Of a DNA stretch of 64,000 nucleotides, positions 31,955-44,554 are shown piece by piece. Position numbers and translations under genes: made by a program. The notes under the pieces are model-generated. The model was not told the DNA's origin, searched no databases, and saw nothing but the letters and a program-made list of their open reading frames with translations. This stretch comes from Apoderus coryli (taxonomy: Eukaryota; Arthropoda; Insecta; Coleoptera; Attelabidae). The stretch lies in NCBI GenBank assembly GCA_911728435.2, contig OU452203.1, positions 14,901,651 through 14,965,650 on the forward strand, written 5' to 3'. The number at the start of each line of letters is the position of its first letter. Within the stretch, counting starts at the first letter, position 1.

Positions 31955-33860
31955 GTTGGCATTTTTTATGCCTAATCCAAAAAGGCTATCGTTTGGATTG
32001 ATTATTATATGTTGTTGTTGACTAAAGATTTGTTTTATTTTTGGCTCAATTTTTTAAAGTATTTTCAATTTACCTTTTGGGTACAAATTCTGATATCTGA
32101 ATTTTTCGAAGTCTCATTGACCTGCAGTGTAATACTACAATGGTCCTAATCTCATAGGTTTTGGTAGACATCCGTATCAAAATAACCTTAACATCTTCCA
32201 AGTTATTAGTTCGAATCGACTGTAACACATTTAATAGAATAATAATGTGTTGTTCATGATAATAATATTCATCCTAATGCCATATGTACTTCCTGGTGAT
32301 GAGATTTTCAACACAATGCAAGAAGTTAGAGACTTGTTTTCGTTTATTATTTCAAAAAAATAGGATCTTTCTACTAACTGAGCAACGCAGTTTTCTTAGC
32401 TGTTTTGATTCCATATATTGCTAGTAGAAAGGAAATCATTTACGCGAGTGATAACTCCAAATATATATTTCCAACATTGTTTATGGTAACTCCATTTGTA
32501 AATTAATATAATTTTATAGCGATGTGGTTCATAAGATTAAAACATTTTTTCAATCAAATTATAACAGCGCCGTTTTATTGCCACATGTCCAACTTCATCA
32601 GGCTAACTTTGGACTAAAATTTATAAAAAAAAGTCATAAAAATTAATGTATGTAGACATTCAACAGAATAATAACAGAAAATTAAAAGATTTTTTTATTA
32701 AATTTCTGTTTTTAAACCAACGAGCGTCGTAAAATTCTTCATATATCACCACGCAATCTAACAATTTTTGGTAGTTGTGAACAATTAATTTAAATCAAAA
32801 TTAATGTTAATTTTATGCACCTGCAGCCTTAGAACTCATATATAAAAAATGTATATAATTATAAACATTAATAGACCTATTTAGTTTAAATTTTGAACCT
32901 ACAGCAACTGTTGCTATATGATCGGCAATATAAACGATCCGACTCTGGGCAGTTTTTTCATGCACTTTGCATTCCTATTACTCAAAAATTACCGCTATAT
33001 TATAATAATAATTATGGTTTGATCTGATTACAATTATGTTATGTAGATAAAACATACACAAATCAAGTTATCATTATTTATTATACAGATATTTTCACAT
33101 ACAAAATAGGCTCATTAATTCGTCATGCTATTATATTATAAAATCTATCTTCATGCATATGCGAATATTATGTACCATACTGAATTGGATGGCGGCTAAT
33201 CCCTCATAATGTAGTTCACAACCGATAATATAGAGTCCTAATCGGTTTATGTGTATACACAAAAGGTGTGTCACTTGCAAGTTCTCTTCGGATTCGCTTT
33301 TTACCCAAATACGAGGGGTGATTTATACGGAAGAGGAGTTAAGAGTCAAAACAAGACTGGGTGACGGTAATGATCGGCGATAGTTGAGTGTTATTATTTG
33401 CCTGATATAATAAATAAATCTTATCAACAACTCAACAAAAAATGTTTATATTTTACTTATTATAAATATACACTCTCAAAATAAGGAAAGGCATGGAAAC
33501 TTTTACAGTAAGTATATCATTTACCACTAGTAACATGTAAATCCAGTCTAACGATTCATATAATAAGCATGGTTTAAGAGATATATTAACTTAATCCAGC
33601 TGTACTACACACACATTACATCATATTATGGTATGATGAATTACCTCTTTCTTGTCGATTAAAATAACTAATGTGACATTTTCCTGTAAAATAAGAGACA
33701 TACATCATATTATCTGCTCTTCCTGTTACTGTGGTACCTGAATAATGTATTAATTAAAAGCCATTTTATAGAATTATAACAGAATCGACCATTTTCCATT
33801 TTAATACAAAATTATAATTTGTAAAAATAGTAATACTTTTTATTTTTCCTACTATTAATA
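31955..33860. other. No gene recognised
   Basis: A+T-rich throughout, without ORFs of interest. Direct or inverted repeats are not evident by eye. Confidence 0.4.
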
Positions 33861-33862
33861 TA

Positions 33863-35000
33863 TAGGGTATTGAAAAGTATGCACCTAGTTTTAATTTAAG
33901 ATCGTTCAGATTCTCAAAGTAGCTATCAATAATGAAATAAAACTTAAACTCCAGCTATGTAGCTAGAAAATTTAGACAACGTTTAAATAGTTTTTACAAG
34001 CTGCCGATTTCTGACACCAAATATCCGTCTCCTTATGTCGCTACGAGACAAAGCTAAATCTAGATACAAGAGATCTAAAAATCCACACCACTGGGACTAT
34101 TACAAACAACTGAGAAATCTCACTAATCGTTCAATAGAAAATGAGAAAACGGCGTATTTTCAAAGCTTGGCGCAAAATTCTAACCCAAAAGCATTTTGGA
34201 GGGAATTAAGAACCCTGACCGTCAAGATTTCAAAGAAAAACACAACCATTCCGGATAACCTAAAAATCCCTGATAATATAAATAATTTTTTTATTGATAG
34301 CCTACCTAGAATCAATTCTAATTCCCAAAGTGTAGTTCAATATTATAGGACCAAAAGGATATATAATTATTCTAAAATTACTTTCACCCGGACTTGATGC
34401 GATTGGTCTGAATATAATCGGATTATGCTGTACTTATCTAATTTAATACTCGTATTTAGCTAACATTATTAATACGTTATTGCTTTGATGGTATATCTTT
34501 CCGGATACATGGAAAAAGGCCGTTGTGTGTCCTATACCTAAAGTGACTGATGCTAAGGCCTATAGCGATCTGCGTCCCATAATCGTTCTACCTACACAAA
34601 AATTATGGACATGCATTTGCGTACTTACATAGACGAGCATCATTTGTTGCCTTCCACACAGCCTGGCATCTATTTCGACCTCTGAGTTTTTCATGAAATT
34701 TGAGCCTGGAGGACGCATATCATTTTTTGGGTATCTGTGATAGAAACATGTACATTGATTCAGTTTGGTTGCTTTTGAATATTACTGAACCAAGCTTACT
34801 TCTTACATTTTCCGATCTGTCTGTAATGTGAGGTGCCAGCTGTAGAGAAACATCGGAACTGAAACCGTGGGCGTCGCTGTTTTAGGACATATTCGATTGG
34901 ATCATACTTAAAGTATCCGTCAACTAGCTCAAGCTTCAGGTTTCTCCCATTGGTGCATAACAAAGAATTTAAAAGCGCATAAGTTGGTCACTGCATGATT
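33863..35000 (+). mobile_element. Decayed DD41D relative interrupted by a LINE
   Basis: AGGGTATTGAAAAGTATGCACCTAG at its left edge matches the outer end of the intact transposon's TIR. From 34750, ATTGATTCAGTTTGGTTGCT matches the sequence just before that element's gene. From about 34820 to 34985 it matches the HTH-coding region (GTCTGTAATGT.., TCCGTCAACTAGCT, AATTTAAAAGCG). Between them lies LINE sequence (33960-34690). The 3' half and right TIR are missing. Confidence 0.7.
33960..34690 (+). pseudogene. LINE fragment (start of RT domain), nested
   Basis: A 120-codon ORF at 34035-34397 carries KAKSRYKRSKNPHHWDYYKQ and the linker region that precedes RT in Jockey/R1-like LINEs (..NEKTAYFQSL..NPKAFWRELR). 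In other frames follow W.KAVVCPIPKVTDAKAYSD and LRPI.VLP (RT block 1, about 34500-34590), then decay. Truncated on both sides and inserted in the DD41D relative. Confidence 0.75.
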
Positions 35001-35004
35001 TGGC

Positions 35005-36835
35005 GGTAGTTTATGGATCATTGTGAAGACAAAGATTCGTTACATGATATCACACTGTCGAAGAAGTTTAGGTAATGGCATTAAATGTGTAATTACTTCT
35101 TTTTTCTATGAGATTTGGCCTCTTATACATACGGATACCAGAGCCAGTATGATAGAACATAAATACAAAAGTAATAAAATGGTTAATAAGTCTGAATAAC
35201 AATTAATATGGTACAGTTTTAATATTATTAGACATTGTTGGAATTCTTATCATCATAAATAATGCATAACTCGTAGTTTCCATAAACTGTGTAATCAAAC
35301 ACCAATGAAACAGTTCTAAGACTGACAAATATGGAGACCGTGTCGACCAAGCCTTCTTGTTAAACAGCCATCATACGCCAAATGTTTAGTTGAAACCATG
35401 TCGCGTACTTATTTTAAATTGTGATTTGTGCAATACAAACAAAATTTCCATTTATTCATCAGTCAAAATTCGGACGGAAAATTCATTTTCCTGGTTTCAT
35501 CAGAAAATTAAGTTGACGTTGACATAATTAACAGAACTTTTAGTGTATATTTCGAGCTCTAAAATGTTTCTAATACATTTACCGTTGCCAGCAAAATTAC
35601 CAATGTTTATACAGTATTATCATGATCAAGATTCTCCAAGATTTAACATTAATACCATACATTTATATCTAATTATATATTATTATACATGAGATTTAAT
35701 TAATTTCTAATATCTACCAATTAAAGTTTGATATGATGGAAATAGTTGACTGAAAAATGTACAGTTTCACTTTCATAACACATGCAGCATCTGTTGATAA
35801 TATTCTGAAGTTATTCCATGTTAAATTATACTTATTACATAAGATTATTTAAAAAAAAAACTGAAAAATAAACGGTTTGGAAACGAATAGTTTGAAATTT
35901 AATTAGATCAAGTGCATTTTTTGCTTTGAAAAAGAAAGGGCGTTGCACAAGATCTAATTCTTAATCACTTTATTTGCTCCACTGGTTGTAAGTAGCTCTT
36001 TAATTTCTCTAGACATGGCTCAGTCCTCAGGCTGCCTGCAAAAATATAGCATGAAGTAACTCGACTGTTTGTCCTGCATATATGATCCTGCGGTGGCTAT
36101 CATGCTGTGTTATTGTGAAAGATCGATAAATTTAGACCTATTAGCAGCAGTTTTGTTCCTTAGTACTTGATGGTGACATTGGCTGCTGCAACAGTTTGTT
36201 TGTCATTTAGGGTTTAACTATTAAGCTTTTCTATCACTGCAAAAGTTTATAAATAAATCAGGAGACCAGTTGTTTTTCCTTTAATTCACTTGCTGTTTTG
36301 TAAACGTGCTGTGTTCTGATAATTTTGAAGTCTTTGATTACTATTTCTACCAGTATAATTTGAAATAAAAATCTTAATTGATTTATCAGATTATCATTTG
36401 CTTTCATTATAATTAACGGTATGTAACAATTCTAATACTAATAATAATACACAATTTTTATCAATTTGTACAAGCTTTACGATGCGTAGAATAGAAGCAC
36501 GATCGCATATTTCTATTATGGCTTATATTTAATATTGACTGTAATGACATTTTATTAGCACCTTATATATTATAGATTATTGTATCACATTATAGGAAAT
36601 GTAATATTACTGTAATTAACAACCATTTGAACAGCTGCTGGATACATTATTTTTATTTATTTGTTTGAGATTGCGATACGTATTTAGACGTCTATTTGGA
36701 TTAAACTGATTTAATATATTGGTTTGTTTTTTCTTATTATATTAACACAGACAATGCATAACTTCCGACATACAAAAGGTCACAAATTCTATTTTTTTGT
36801 AGTTATATTTTGGTACACTTGTGTTTAAGGATGTG
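35005..36835. other. No gene recognised
   Basis: A+T-rich, stop-rich sequence; no element ends or repeats identified. Confidence 0.4.
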
Positions 36836-36840
36836 ATGTG

Positions 36841-37008
36841 ATGAGCAAATTAAGAACCGGAATGTTTTTGTTCTTGGTCTTGCCCAGCCTAGTTCCTGGT
36901 ATTAGTCTTGCGAAAATAAATTGCACGAGAATCGTTGGGATTGGGGAGGAGACACACAAGCCTGGCTTTCGCAGTCGCCAAAAGGGAACAGATTACGAAA
37001 TCAAGTAG
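36841..37008 (+). CDS. Candidate 55-aa secreted peptide
   Basis: The ATG at 36841 opens 55 codons. Residues 1-6 (MSKLRT) are positively charged, 7-24 (GMFLFLVLPSLVPGISLA) are hydrophobic with small residues before a likely cleavage site near 24, and the rest (KINCTRIVGIGEETHK...) is hydrophilic and basic, ending in a stop. It has one Cys, so no intramolecular disulfide. The ORF has higher G+C than its flanks. It could be a one-exon peptide gene, the first exon of a longer gene read through a missed donor, or chance. No family recognised. Confidence 0.35.
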   Translation: MSKLRTGMFLFLVLPSLVPGISLAKINCTRIVGIGEETHKPGFRSRQKGTDYEIK

Positions 37009-37009
37009 A

Positions 37010-38185
37010 ATTATTGTTTTAATCCAATTTTATAGTAAAAGTTAAATTATTAATAATTAAAAAATTAATTAATATATAGTCATGGCAGACCCATATTTAT
37101 CTCAACTTAAACTCAATATACTTTGTACACATATTTTATTAAGCGTATTTTGTAACTTAAAACCTGACTATCAATCCTATTAATTGGCTCAGACGCTGTG
37201 AAATTCAAAAAGCATGTAAAAATGAAGTCATTGGATAACACCCAATTATAAGATCATCAGAAATAATTTTTCCTAAATGATACTTTTTCGCTGATGTAAT
37301 TCATCTTATAACTTCACATGTGATGAAGAAACCCGATTATTCCAATTGAAAATAATAATGTATCTCCTTTGGTCTTATGCGGCATCCGCCTGATTAAAAC
37401 ACTTCGACTTGCAAAGTTATATGCTGTTCAACGATCAATAACAAGTAGTTCTAAATGGAATGTGAATACCATTTACCTGTTAGAGTTGTGTTGTGAAAAC
37501 CAGGAATTGATGCTGAATTAAATGTAATTACGTAAGATATTGGAGGCTTTTTACATTTCAACTATATGCCGATTCAGCACTATACGAAGATCTTTTATCT
37601 AAACTGATTATGTAGTTTAGGATCATTTTGAATAGTGTATTTCTTTACAGTATCTACATAATCTAATTGACTCGTGCATACATATAGAGAATGACCTGAG
37701 GCAGTTTGAAAAGGAAATCTGAAACTTACTGAGAAAAAAACATGGTGTTTATGTATAGGATTATGTAAATGAAAATATGTCTATAATTACTTAATTTCGT
37801 GACTTTTGTGACAGGAATGTGTACAAATGTAATTTTAAAGTAGCAAATTTAAAGGGATTTAACACGATGTAAACACAAATACAGCATAGAAATTCATTTA
37901 ATCAATTTGGAGAATGTGATATTTTAACGTTAATATTACTTTATCTCAATGTATTTTTCAATAAATATAAAATTTGAAATCTTCAGACTAATCTTGAACA
38001 ATAAGTAGAACATACAGTGTGAGAGAAATCCCTATTTCAAATTTTTATTTTGCATTATTTCCTTATTTTTGGTTACAAAGCTCTGGTAGTACAATATAAG
38101 ATTTAATTTTATTGAAACTAAAACCTTAGTTTTGTCTTTGTTTTCTCAGGAATGAGGCTCAATTTAATATCAAACTGAAATAAAT
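37010..38185. other. No gene recognised
   Basis: A+T-rich, with no supported ORF. Confidence 0.4.
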
Positions 38186-38189
38186 GCCT

Positions 38190-38640
38190 TCTATGTTTTA
38201 CTTGTAACGTTTTTAGGAAATTTTTGTTGTTTAATATGAAACCAATTACCCTGAATAGTGAGGTTTGAAGTCATATATCTAGGAATCACCATAGATAGTA
38301 AACTTATTTGGAATAAGCATATAGAAATCATGGTTAGTAGACCAACAAAATCTCTGGCAGGCAAGACTTGGGGTTGTAAACCCAAAATACTGCGGTGGAT
38401 GTACCCCATGATTGTGATACCTATCATAACCTATGGGGCAATAGTCTAGCACTGTAAGGCAGAGCAAGGAGAAAATTTGATATGGTACAGAGAACATTAA
38501 TATGCATTATATGTATAGACAAGCAAGTTACATAGCTCTTAATATTAACAATACTATTGATCATAATATTCAATGAAGTGGATAGTAGGACAGTATCTTT
38601 CATTAAAATTACCAAGAACCTACGATCAAACCATTCAAAT
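38190..38640 (+). pseudogene. LINE fragment, post-catalytic RT region
   Basis: The plus strand reads NVFRKF..FNMKPITLNSEV, then in a second frame VIYLGITIDSKLIWNKHIE, TWGCKPKILRWMYPMIVIPI and ITYGAIVW (38270-38448). These are the consecutive blocks after the YADD box in Jockey/R1-like LINEs. It ends in stops after 38450. Confidence 0.75.
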
Positions 38641-38746
38641 CCGTTTCAGTCATTCTTAAAATCCAATCATCAGTGTTGTAAAATATCGCCACCAAAACTG
38701 GTCATATTTCTCTAAAAATTAGTCGACAAAATATCGTTGAGATATA

Positions 38747-39415
38747 TAGAGTGATTTTCAAACTTGCCACCCAGAATAACTCGTCATCAGTAGACAGAAT
38801 CTTCGGCAAAAATACGTCGATTTTGTTTTTGAGGGAACCTCAAAACCATTGTTGATTGAAAATTCTGGGGGACGAGATAATCGAGCCTATTTTCATTGAA
38901 GAAAACCTATCTGGGGACCTCTATTTAGAACTTTTAGAAAGTGTAATAAATCCATTAATTACTCGCTAGAAAATCAGATTGATGAAGACGGAAAACCTTA
39001 TGATGGAAGAAGACAATTTGCATTTCCAACAAGATGGATCTCCTCCTCATTAGGCTCTTCGTGTTAGGCAATTTCTGGATGGGACGTTTCCTCGGAAATG
39101 TATTGGAAAGACAGGTGAAGAGTGGCCGACAAGATCTCCAGATTTAACGCTACTGGACTTCTTTTTCGGGGGTACTTAAAAGCTAAAGTTTACAAAACAT
39201 TGATGACTTCAAAACTAGAATTACTGGAGCCTGTAGACACATATCCCGGGAAACATTACGAAAAGTCCGGCAAGAATTTTAAAATAGGCAGGATTATTGT
39301 TTAGAAATAATTTGAGCATTTAATACAATCATTTTTCGATTTTTAATCGACGTATTTTTGCTGACTTTAGATGACAAGTTATTATCGGTGGCAACTTTTA
39401 AAATGAAAACACTGT
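38747..39415 (+). mobile_element. Shortened IS630/mariner-like transposon C
   Basis: Imperfect inverted ends: AGTGATTTTCAAACTTGCCACC on the left and, in reverse complement, AGTGTTTTCATTTTAAAAGTTGCCACC on the right. Both then share AAAAATACGTCGATT. About 670 bp. The 5' half of the transposase has been lost, so it is a deletion derivative. Confidence 0.8.
38880..39200 (+). pseudogene. C-terminal transposase remnant of element C
   Basis: Across frames it reads PIFIEENLSGDLYLELLES, HFQQDGSPPH (second Asp, codon 39033), a stop, then RVRQFLDGTFPRK and WPTRSPDLTLLDFF (third Asp, codon 39156), with 40 codons between the two. It is close to the DD41D family but a separate lineage. The first Asp and the HTH region are absent. 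Confidence 0.8.
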
Positions 39416-39685
39416 CTAGCAGATGCTCGGCTCCAAAACAGTCCTATCTGGCACAACGCACATTACTGTCTTTGCACAAAACAAAATTTATGTTTGGCAA
39501 TAATTTTGCCAACAACCTCCGTTAACCTATTTTCTTTGAAACCAAATTATGCATCCGATATTAGATCATATTATCAAAGATTGATTACTCAATTGGAGAT
39601 CTTAGTGAAATAGGACGATAATTAATTCGAACTGAAAAAAATATTACAAATCGTAGAACATAATTTATAGGTTAAAAGGATTTCA

Positions 39686-40085
39686 TGTCCGTAAATATAA
39701 TAAATGAAAAATAATTTCCTGGCAAAGCGTGTGTGTGCGTGTGTTTTTTTCTATTTTTACGACTGGTGTTACCTATACATTGGAGTTCTTCGGCCTCTGT
39801 ATGGTGGGATATGCATTACTATGTGTATGTAGATGGTACGGTACCTATATATCTGATATTGTTTATTTCGCTGTGCTTAAATGCATGCTGATATTGTAGA
39901 TGGGCAACGACTATATGGAACTCTGACGAGTTCATAATAAGAGCGAAACAAATTCGCCAGTATCTGTCGATCATTTATGAGACTGATGCCCTGCTAAATT
40001 AAAAAAAATTTCTTGTGTAGGTAAGAGCAGTAATTTTGTCGGCTATGCCACGAAATTATTTTTCATTTTATTATATTTACGGACA
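39686..40085. mobile_element. MITE family copy 1, ~400 bp
   Basis: Inverted ends about 40 bp long: TGTCCGTAAATATAATAAAT on the left, its reverse complement on the right (ATTTTATTATATTTACGGACA with one extra base). The interior holds GTAGATGGGCAACGACTAT and TCTGACGAG..TCATAATAAGAGCGAAA, shared with copies 2 and 3. Confidence 0.85.
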
Positions 40086-40165
40086 CAAACTCATTGTATA
40101 GTTTTGTATTATTTGGCATCGACGACCGAACGCTTGGAGACCACCGTCCGAAGCGTCGCTGATTT

Positions 40166-40520
40166 CATTTCTATTTTTACGGCTTGTGTTACCTATAGGT
40201 ACATTGGAGTTGTTCGGCCTCTGTATGGTGGGATATGCATTACTATGTGTACCTATGTAGATGGTACGTGTTTACATATATCTACTGTTGTATATCTCGC
40301 TGTGCTTAAATGTAGGCCGATATTGTAGATGGGCAACGACTATGGTACTCTGACGAGCTCATATAATAAGAGCGAAATAAATTCGTCAGTATCTGTCGAT
40401 CCGCATGCCTCGGTCTGGTTCTACTGAATTAGACTGAGGCCCTGCTAAATTAAACAAAATTCCTTGTGTAGGTAAAACCAGTCATTTTGTCCGCTATGCC
40501 ACGAAATTATTTTTCTTCGT
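40166..40520. mobile_element. MITE family copy 2, same orientation, ends incomplete
   Basis: Repeats the interior of copy 1 almost base for base (CGGCCTCTGTATGGTGGGAT, GTAGATGGGCAACGACTATG, GAGGCCCTGCTAAATTAAA) about 400 bp further on. It stops inside the right TIR (CCACGAAATTATTTTTC), and the left TIR is missing. Copies 1 and 2 are therefore near-tandem. Confidence 0.85.
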
Positions 40521-40524
40521 TCTC

Positions 40525-43500
40525 GTGAATTTTTGCATCTCTCTAGTGAAGATAATGATGGGGGAGGAATCCTATTGATTGATTATAAAGGTAAATGTGT
40601 TTCTAGAACTGGAGAATACCACGCTTTTATATAATATGCAATTGCTCGAATTTCCCACTACTTTAATCCAAATTGAAAATTTAAAAAAATGTTAGTTAAT
40701 ATCAGGAAGAAGCTAGCTATTGTGATACAACATCAAAAATGATTTAATTATAAATTCAATACACATCATCGTCCATTAAGTGCATGTTTTAAATATAAAT
40801 AAATTTAATGACCATACGCGACCGGTATACACAACATGCGCGAAGCAAGACGTTCACTTTGAAACAAAATGTCTTTTGAAATTCCGCGAAGAAGTTTCAA
40901 TTTATTAAGCTTGTATATGTACATCCGCCTTAAAGGTATGTACCCATTAGTTAAAGTGCGGTTTTCGTCACAAGCAAAACAAAATGTTCAATTACACCGA
41001 ACAGAATTAACAAGCGTTACTAAATGAAGCAAATTAAGAGTTTTTTTATTCTTATTTCTTTGTTTATTTTTAAACAGCTAATAATGACTTCTCATTTATT
41101 AATCTATTTAGACGTTATTAGATTTCTTATTAAGTAGATAGGAAGTTTGGTTTTTGCATTATTAAGTTGACTTCATAGAATTTATGCTATTACATTAGAG
41201 GTTTTTCTGAAATTAAAATCTCTTCGTTTTTAAGTTAGAAGTATGTTTCTACTTTGGTACAAGAGTACGAGGGTGCATTTTATGTTCCTATAATGAGGTG
41301 TCTATGGGTACTGCAGGTGAGTACTTCATTCTTCATCTGCTACTCTATTTTAGTACATTTTTTTTTGTTAATAATGTTTATGAAGTGGCCCTCCTAACGC
41401 CATTGAACTTAATAATTTTGATCTACTTAGGGCCATATATAAGCTCACTATAGCGGCAACGCTGTCAAATTTCTAATAAATCTCCCTAAAACTTTTTTAA
41501 TAAAATCACCCCGTTAAATATTGCCGCATCTTTTTGAAACTTCCTGTATACAGGTTGTAGGCGAACTCATTTATCGGAATTCAAATTACACGACTGCGCC
41601 AATTGCGTTGTCGACACACGATTAGGACACGATGGTGAAGAGTTTGAGGCGCATTATTCTTGTAGGTTGATTGCTACAAGAAATTGACAAAATTCTGATT
41701 AGTTTTGAATGCACTGCATCTTTTGAGCTTGACACATCTAAGTTTTCGTTTTTATCGACCTTCGATAATTATTGAAATTTGCTCTAACAAATAATAACTT
41801 CCCTATTTTAACGAACAATTCCCAAAAAAAATATGCTCCAAAAACTTTTCAGAGATACAGAAAATAGGAATACAGTGACGTATTTAGGAATTTCCTGGAG
41901 GGTTTTCTTGCATGTTTTGCATTTCATGTCCTGAAATAAACAAATGGAAATCAAAGTACGTAAGAGTCGTAGCGAGAGTATTTACTTTATTTTTGAATCA
42001 CTATCTCAGTGTTTTTTGTCCATTTTTTACATCAAACTACCACTAGAGTCTTCAAAAAACTGCAAGAGAAGACTATTTGAGAAATTATCGACTACATCAA
42101 GCTCGTGCGAATGTTAACCCATGTTAACTAAACATTTCCGCAAGCTTGGTGATTTAGAAAGTACTTATATTCCATTTATCAGGTGATATAATATATCTAA
42201 GAAAAGGAAATGGTTTAATAATTTAATATATATCATGATTCTATTTCATATTTCCAATAGTAAAATAATAATTAAATTATTGTTCGTTATTTGAGAAAAA
42301 AATAGTCTAACTGTAATAATTGGAATAGAGATATATTTAATACATCGGGCTTCTGTTAGTGCTCTAATTGTTTCAAAAGGAAATAATAGAAATTTGTATA
42401 ATAATTATATTATTTGTTTAGGAAACAAATACTCTTAATTATATTTATGAGTTCTTACTTACGACAAATGATTTCTGAACTTTAAATATAAACAATTTAT
42501 ACTATTGCTTTGGAAATCATAATATATATATATATGATGCTTAAATATAGAAAGGAAAAATTCACTTTCTAGGTGACCTAGTAGTGTGTGCAATTCTATT
42601 TTATATGCCGCCTACAAGGTAATCTGTAAATGACACTTTTGTTACGATTCATTGCCGCTTTGAGAGATCAAACACCAACAATCTCTCAACTAATTTGTCT
42701 GTAATGTTTAGCTTGATATACCTTCACCTAAACAGCGTTTTTGTTTTTGATACTGAGGCACAATGTCAAAATCCAGTTATGTAAATTTTATAATTTTCCT
42801 AGATACAAGATGGATTAGAAATTGATCGAGGGATGCCTTAAAGATATATGTCAATACAATAATATAAAAGAGCTATTGCATAATGGCAAATATGCAAATA
42901 TCTTTCATGTTCTTTTGAGATAATTTGAAAGTCGTGTTTGTGCCATTAGTTAGACCATGCAATACTTACATGTATTTCATATTTAATTATGTGTCATAAA
43001 GTTGTTCAAAATAATTCATTTGATAATTGATTAAAACATAATATTCACAACATACAAGGTGATGGTACATTAGAAGTTTTGGTAAAACTAAGTATACGAT
43101 GGTTTTGAAAATTTAAATGGTTACTCAGATCAGTGCAGCCTATCACTCTATACTATTGTGATATTCGTGCCACTTCCGGGTATACCGGAAGTTGATACAA
43201 ACTTTCTGATTTCAAATATGACACCCAGCATATAATTATGTTTTTGAATAAATAATTTATTTTAAATTTTTTGATGTAAAACAGATCTCCGGATAGCATT
43301 CGCATTCGAAAGTCTATAACTACTTCTTTTTTCTTCATTTGATAAGGGAAATTCATGAAGTTTTACTAGTGATTTAACAAGACACAGGGTGGAAATTTTT
43401 TTTGAACCATTTAACTTTAATTTTGAACACTTTTTTCTAAAACGTCAAATGAAAAAGTTAAAGGGGGGTACACCACCAGTAAAACTATTTGAAAGCGATA

Positions 43501-44285
43501 GATGTCCTCAGAGTGTGGATGATTTTAAAATCTTTTAGGGAATGTCTCTCGATTATTTTTTACATAAAAAAAATCTATAACACACCGCCAAGAATCTGCC
43601 AAGGACCGAAGAGTATTATTTTGAAGAAATTTGAATTTTGATAAGCTGATTGTTAGTTAAAAAGAGCATGTAAACATTTATGTGTTATAATTCGAAAACA
43701 ATTTTTTACTGTACAACGTACACGCATATGTCTGACGTATCCTGGAGTGTGCTACCTTTATCGGGTCTCATTTGTATGCAGTCTATAAGACGCAAATTCA
43801 AATTTCAGACTTCAATAAACGTTTCTCCGTTTTGTATATTATAAGGAGTTTGAAATTTTCGAATAAGTTGTACTTTGGAGGTATTTCAAATTTCTGTGTA
43901 ATCTAGAGGGATCGCTGCCATAATTTTTGAATCTTAAGAAACCTTATCGCGTAAATTTTTTCAAGTGAAAATTAATTTCCAAATTTTAATACTGACGGAC
44001 ATGTCTAACTCATAAACCGTTAACAACCAACGCAAATATAATACTATTGAATGGATAAGTCATCTTAGAGACAACGGTTTATCGCTGCTCTTAGATATAC
44101 GGAATCAAGAACAAATTTCAAAATTTACCACTCTTTATGATTAGGTTAGTATTTCTGAACTAAAGTTACATTCTCATTCCAGATATGCTCCTCAATTTTC
44201 CACGAGCTTTTACAACTTTATAATTAAAAAGTTTTTATCAGTTCAGTTAAGAGCATCGCAGACTCCTAAATCAAAATTCATGTTA
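40525..44285. other. Long A+T-rich stretch without recognised genes
   Basis: Only minor features: an (AT)n run at ~42523-42533; a G+C-richer patch near 41300-41600; and MRCLWVLQ followed by a good donor (CAG/GTGAGT at ~41320), too short to call an exon. The minus-strand ORF at 43153-43356 has no recognised domain. Confidence 0.4.
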
Positions 44286-44289
44286 TAAT

Positions 44290-44550
44290 ACCAAACAGAG
44301 TTCCCTGCATTGAACGAATATAACAGGATTAACATGGTGTGGGTTCCAGGTCTTTCATGATATTCGAATACAACGAAAGAACTAATACATTTTCTGGTGA
44401 GGCTTGTGCTGTAATTATCCAAAAGAACAGTATCAGCAAATGAGCAGGAAATATTTAAAACAGGAACTTGGGCAAGAATTTATAACCAGAGTTAAACTCA
44501 CTGATTTAAGGATATTATTAGGCGGTTAGATTTGAGAGAATACGTAATTA
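44290..44550 (+). pseudogene. LINE RNase H-like relic
   Basis: Reads EYNRINMVWVPGLSXYSNTT, a decayed form of the 'RV.L.WVPGH.G..GNE.AD' block of LINE RNase H domains. More open sequence follows to about 44530 without clear motifs. The catalytic His and Asp of the block are lost. Confidence 0.45.
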
Positions 44551-44554
44551 AAAT

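Noticed and set aside
41280..41330. Possible mini first exon MRCLWVLQ with CAG/GTGAGT donor
   Set aside because: Eight codons and a donor alone occur by chance; no partner exon found.
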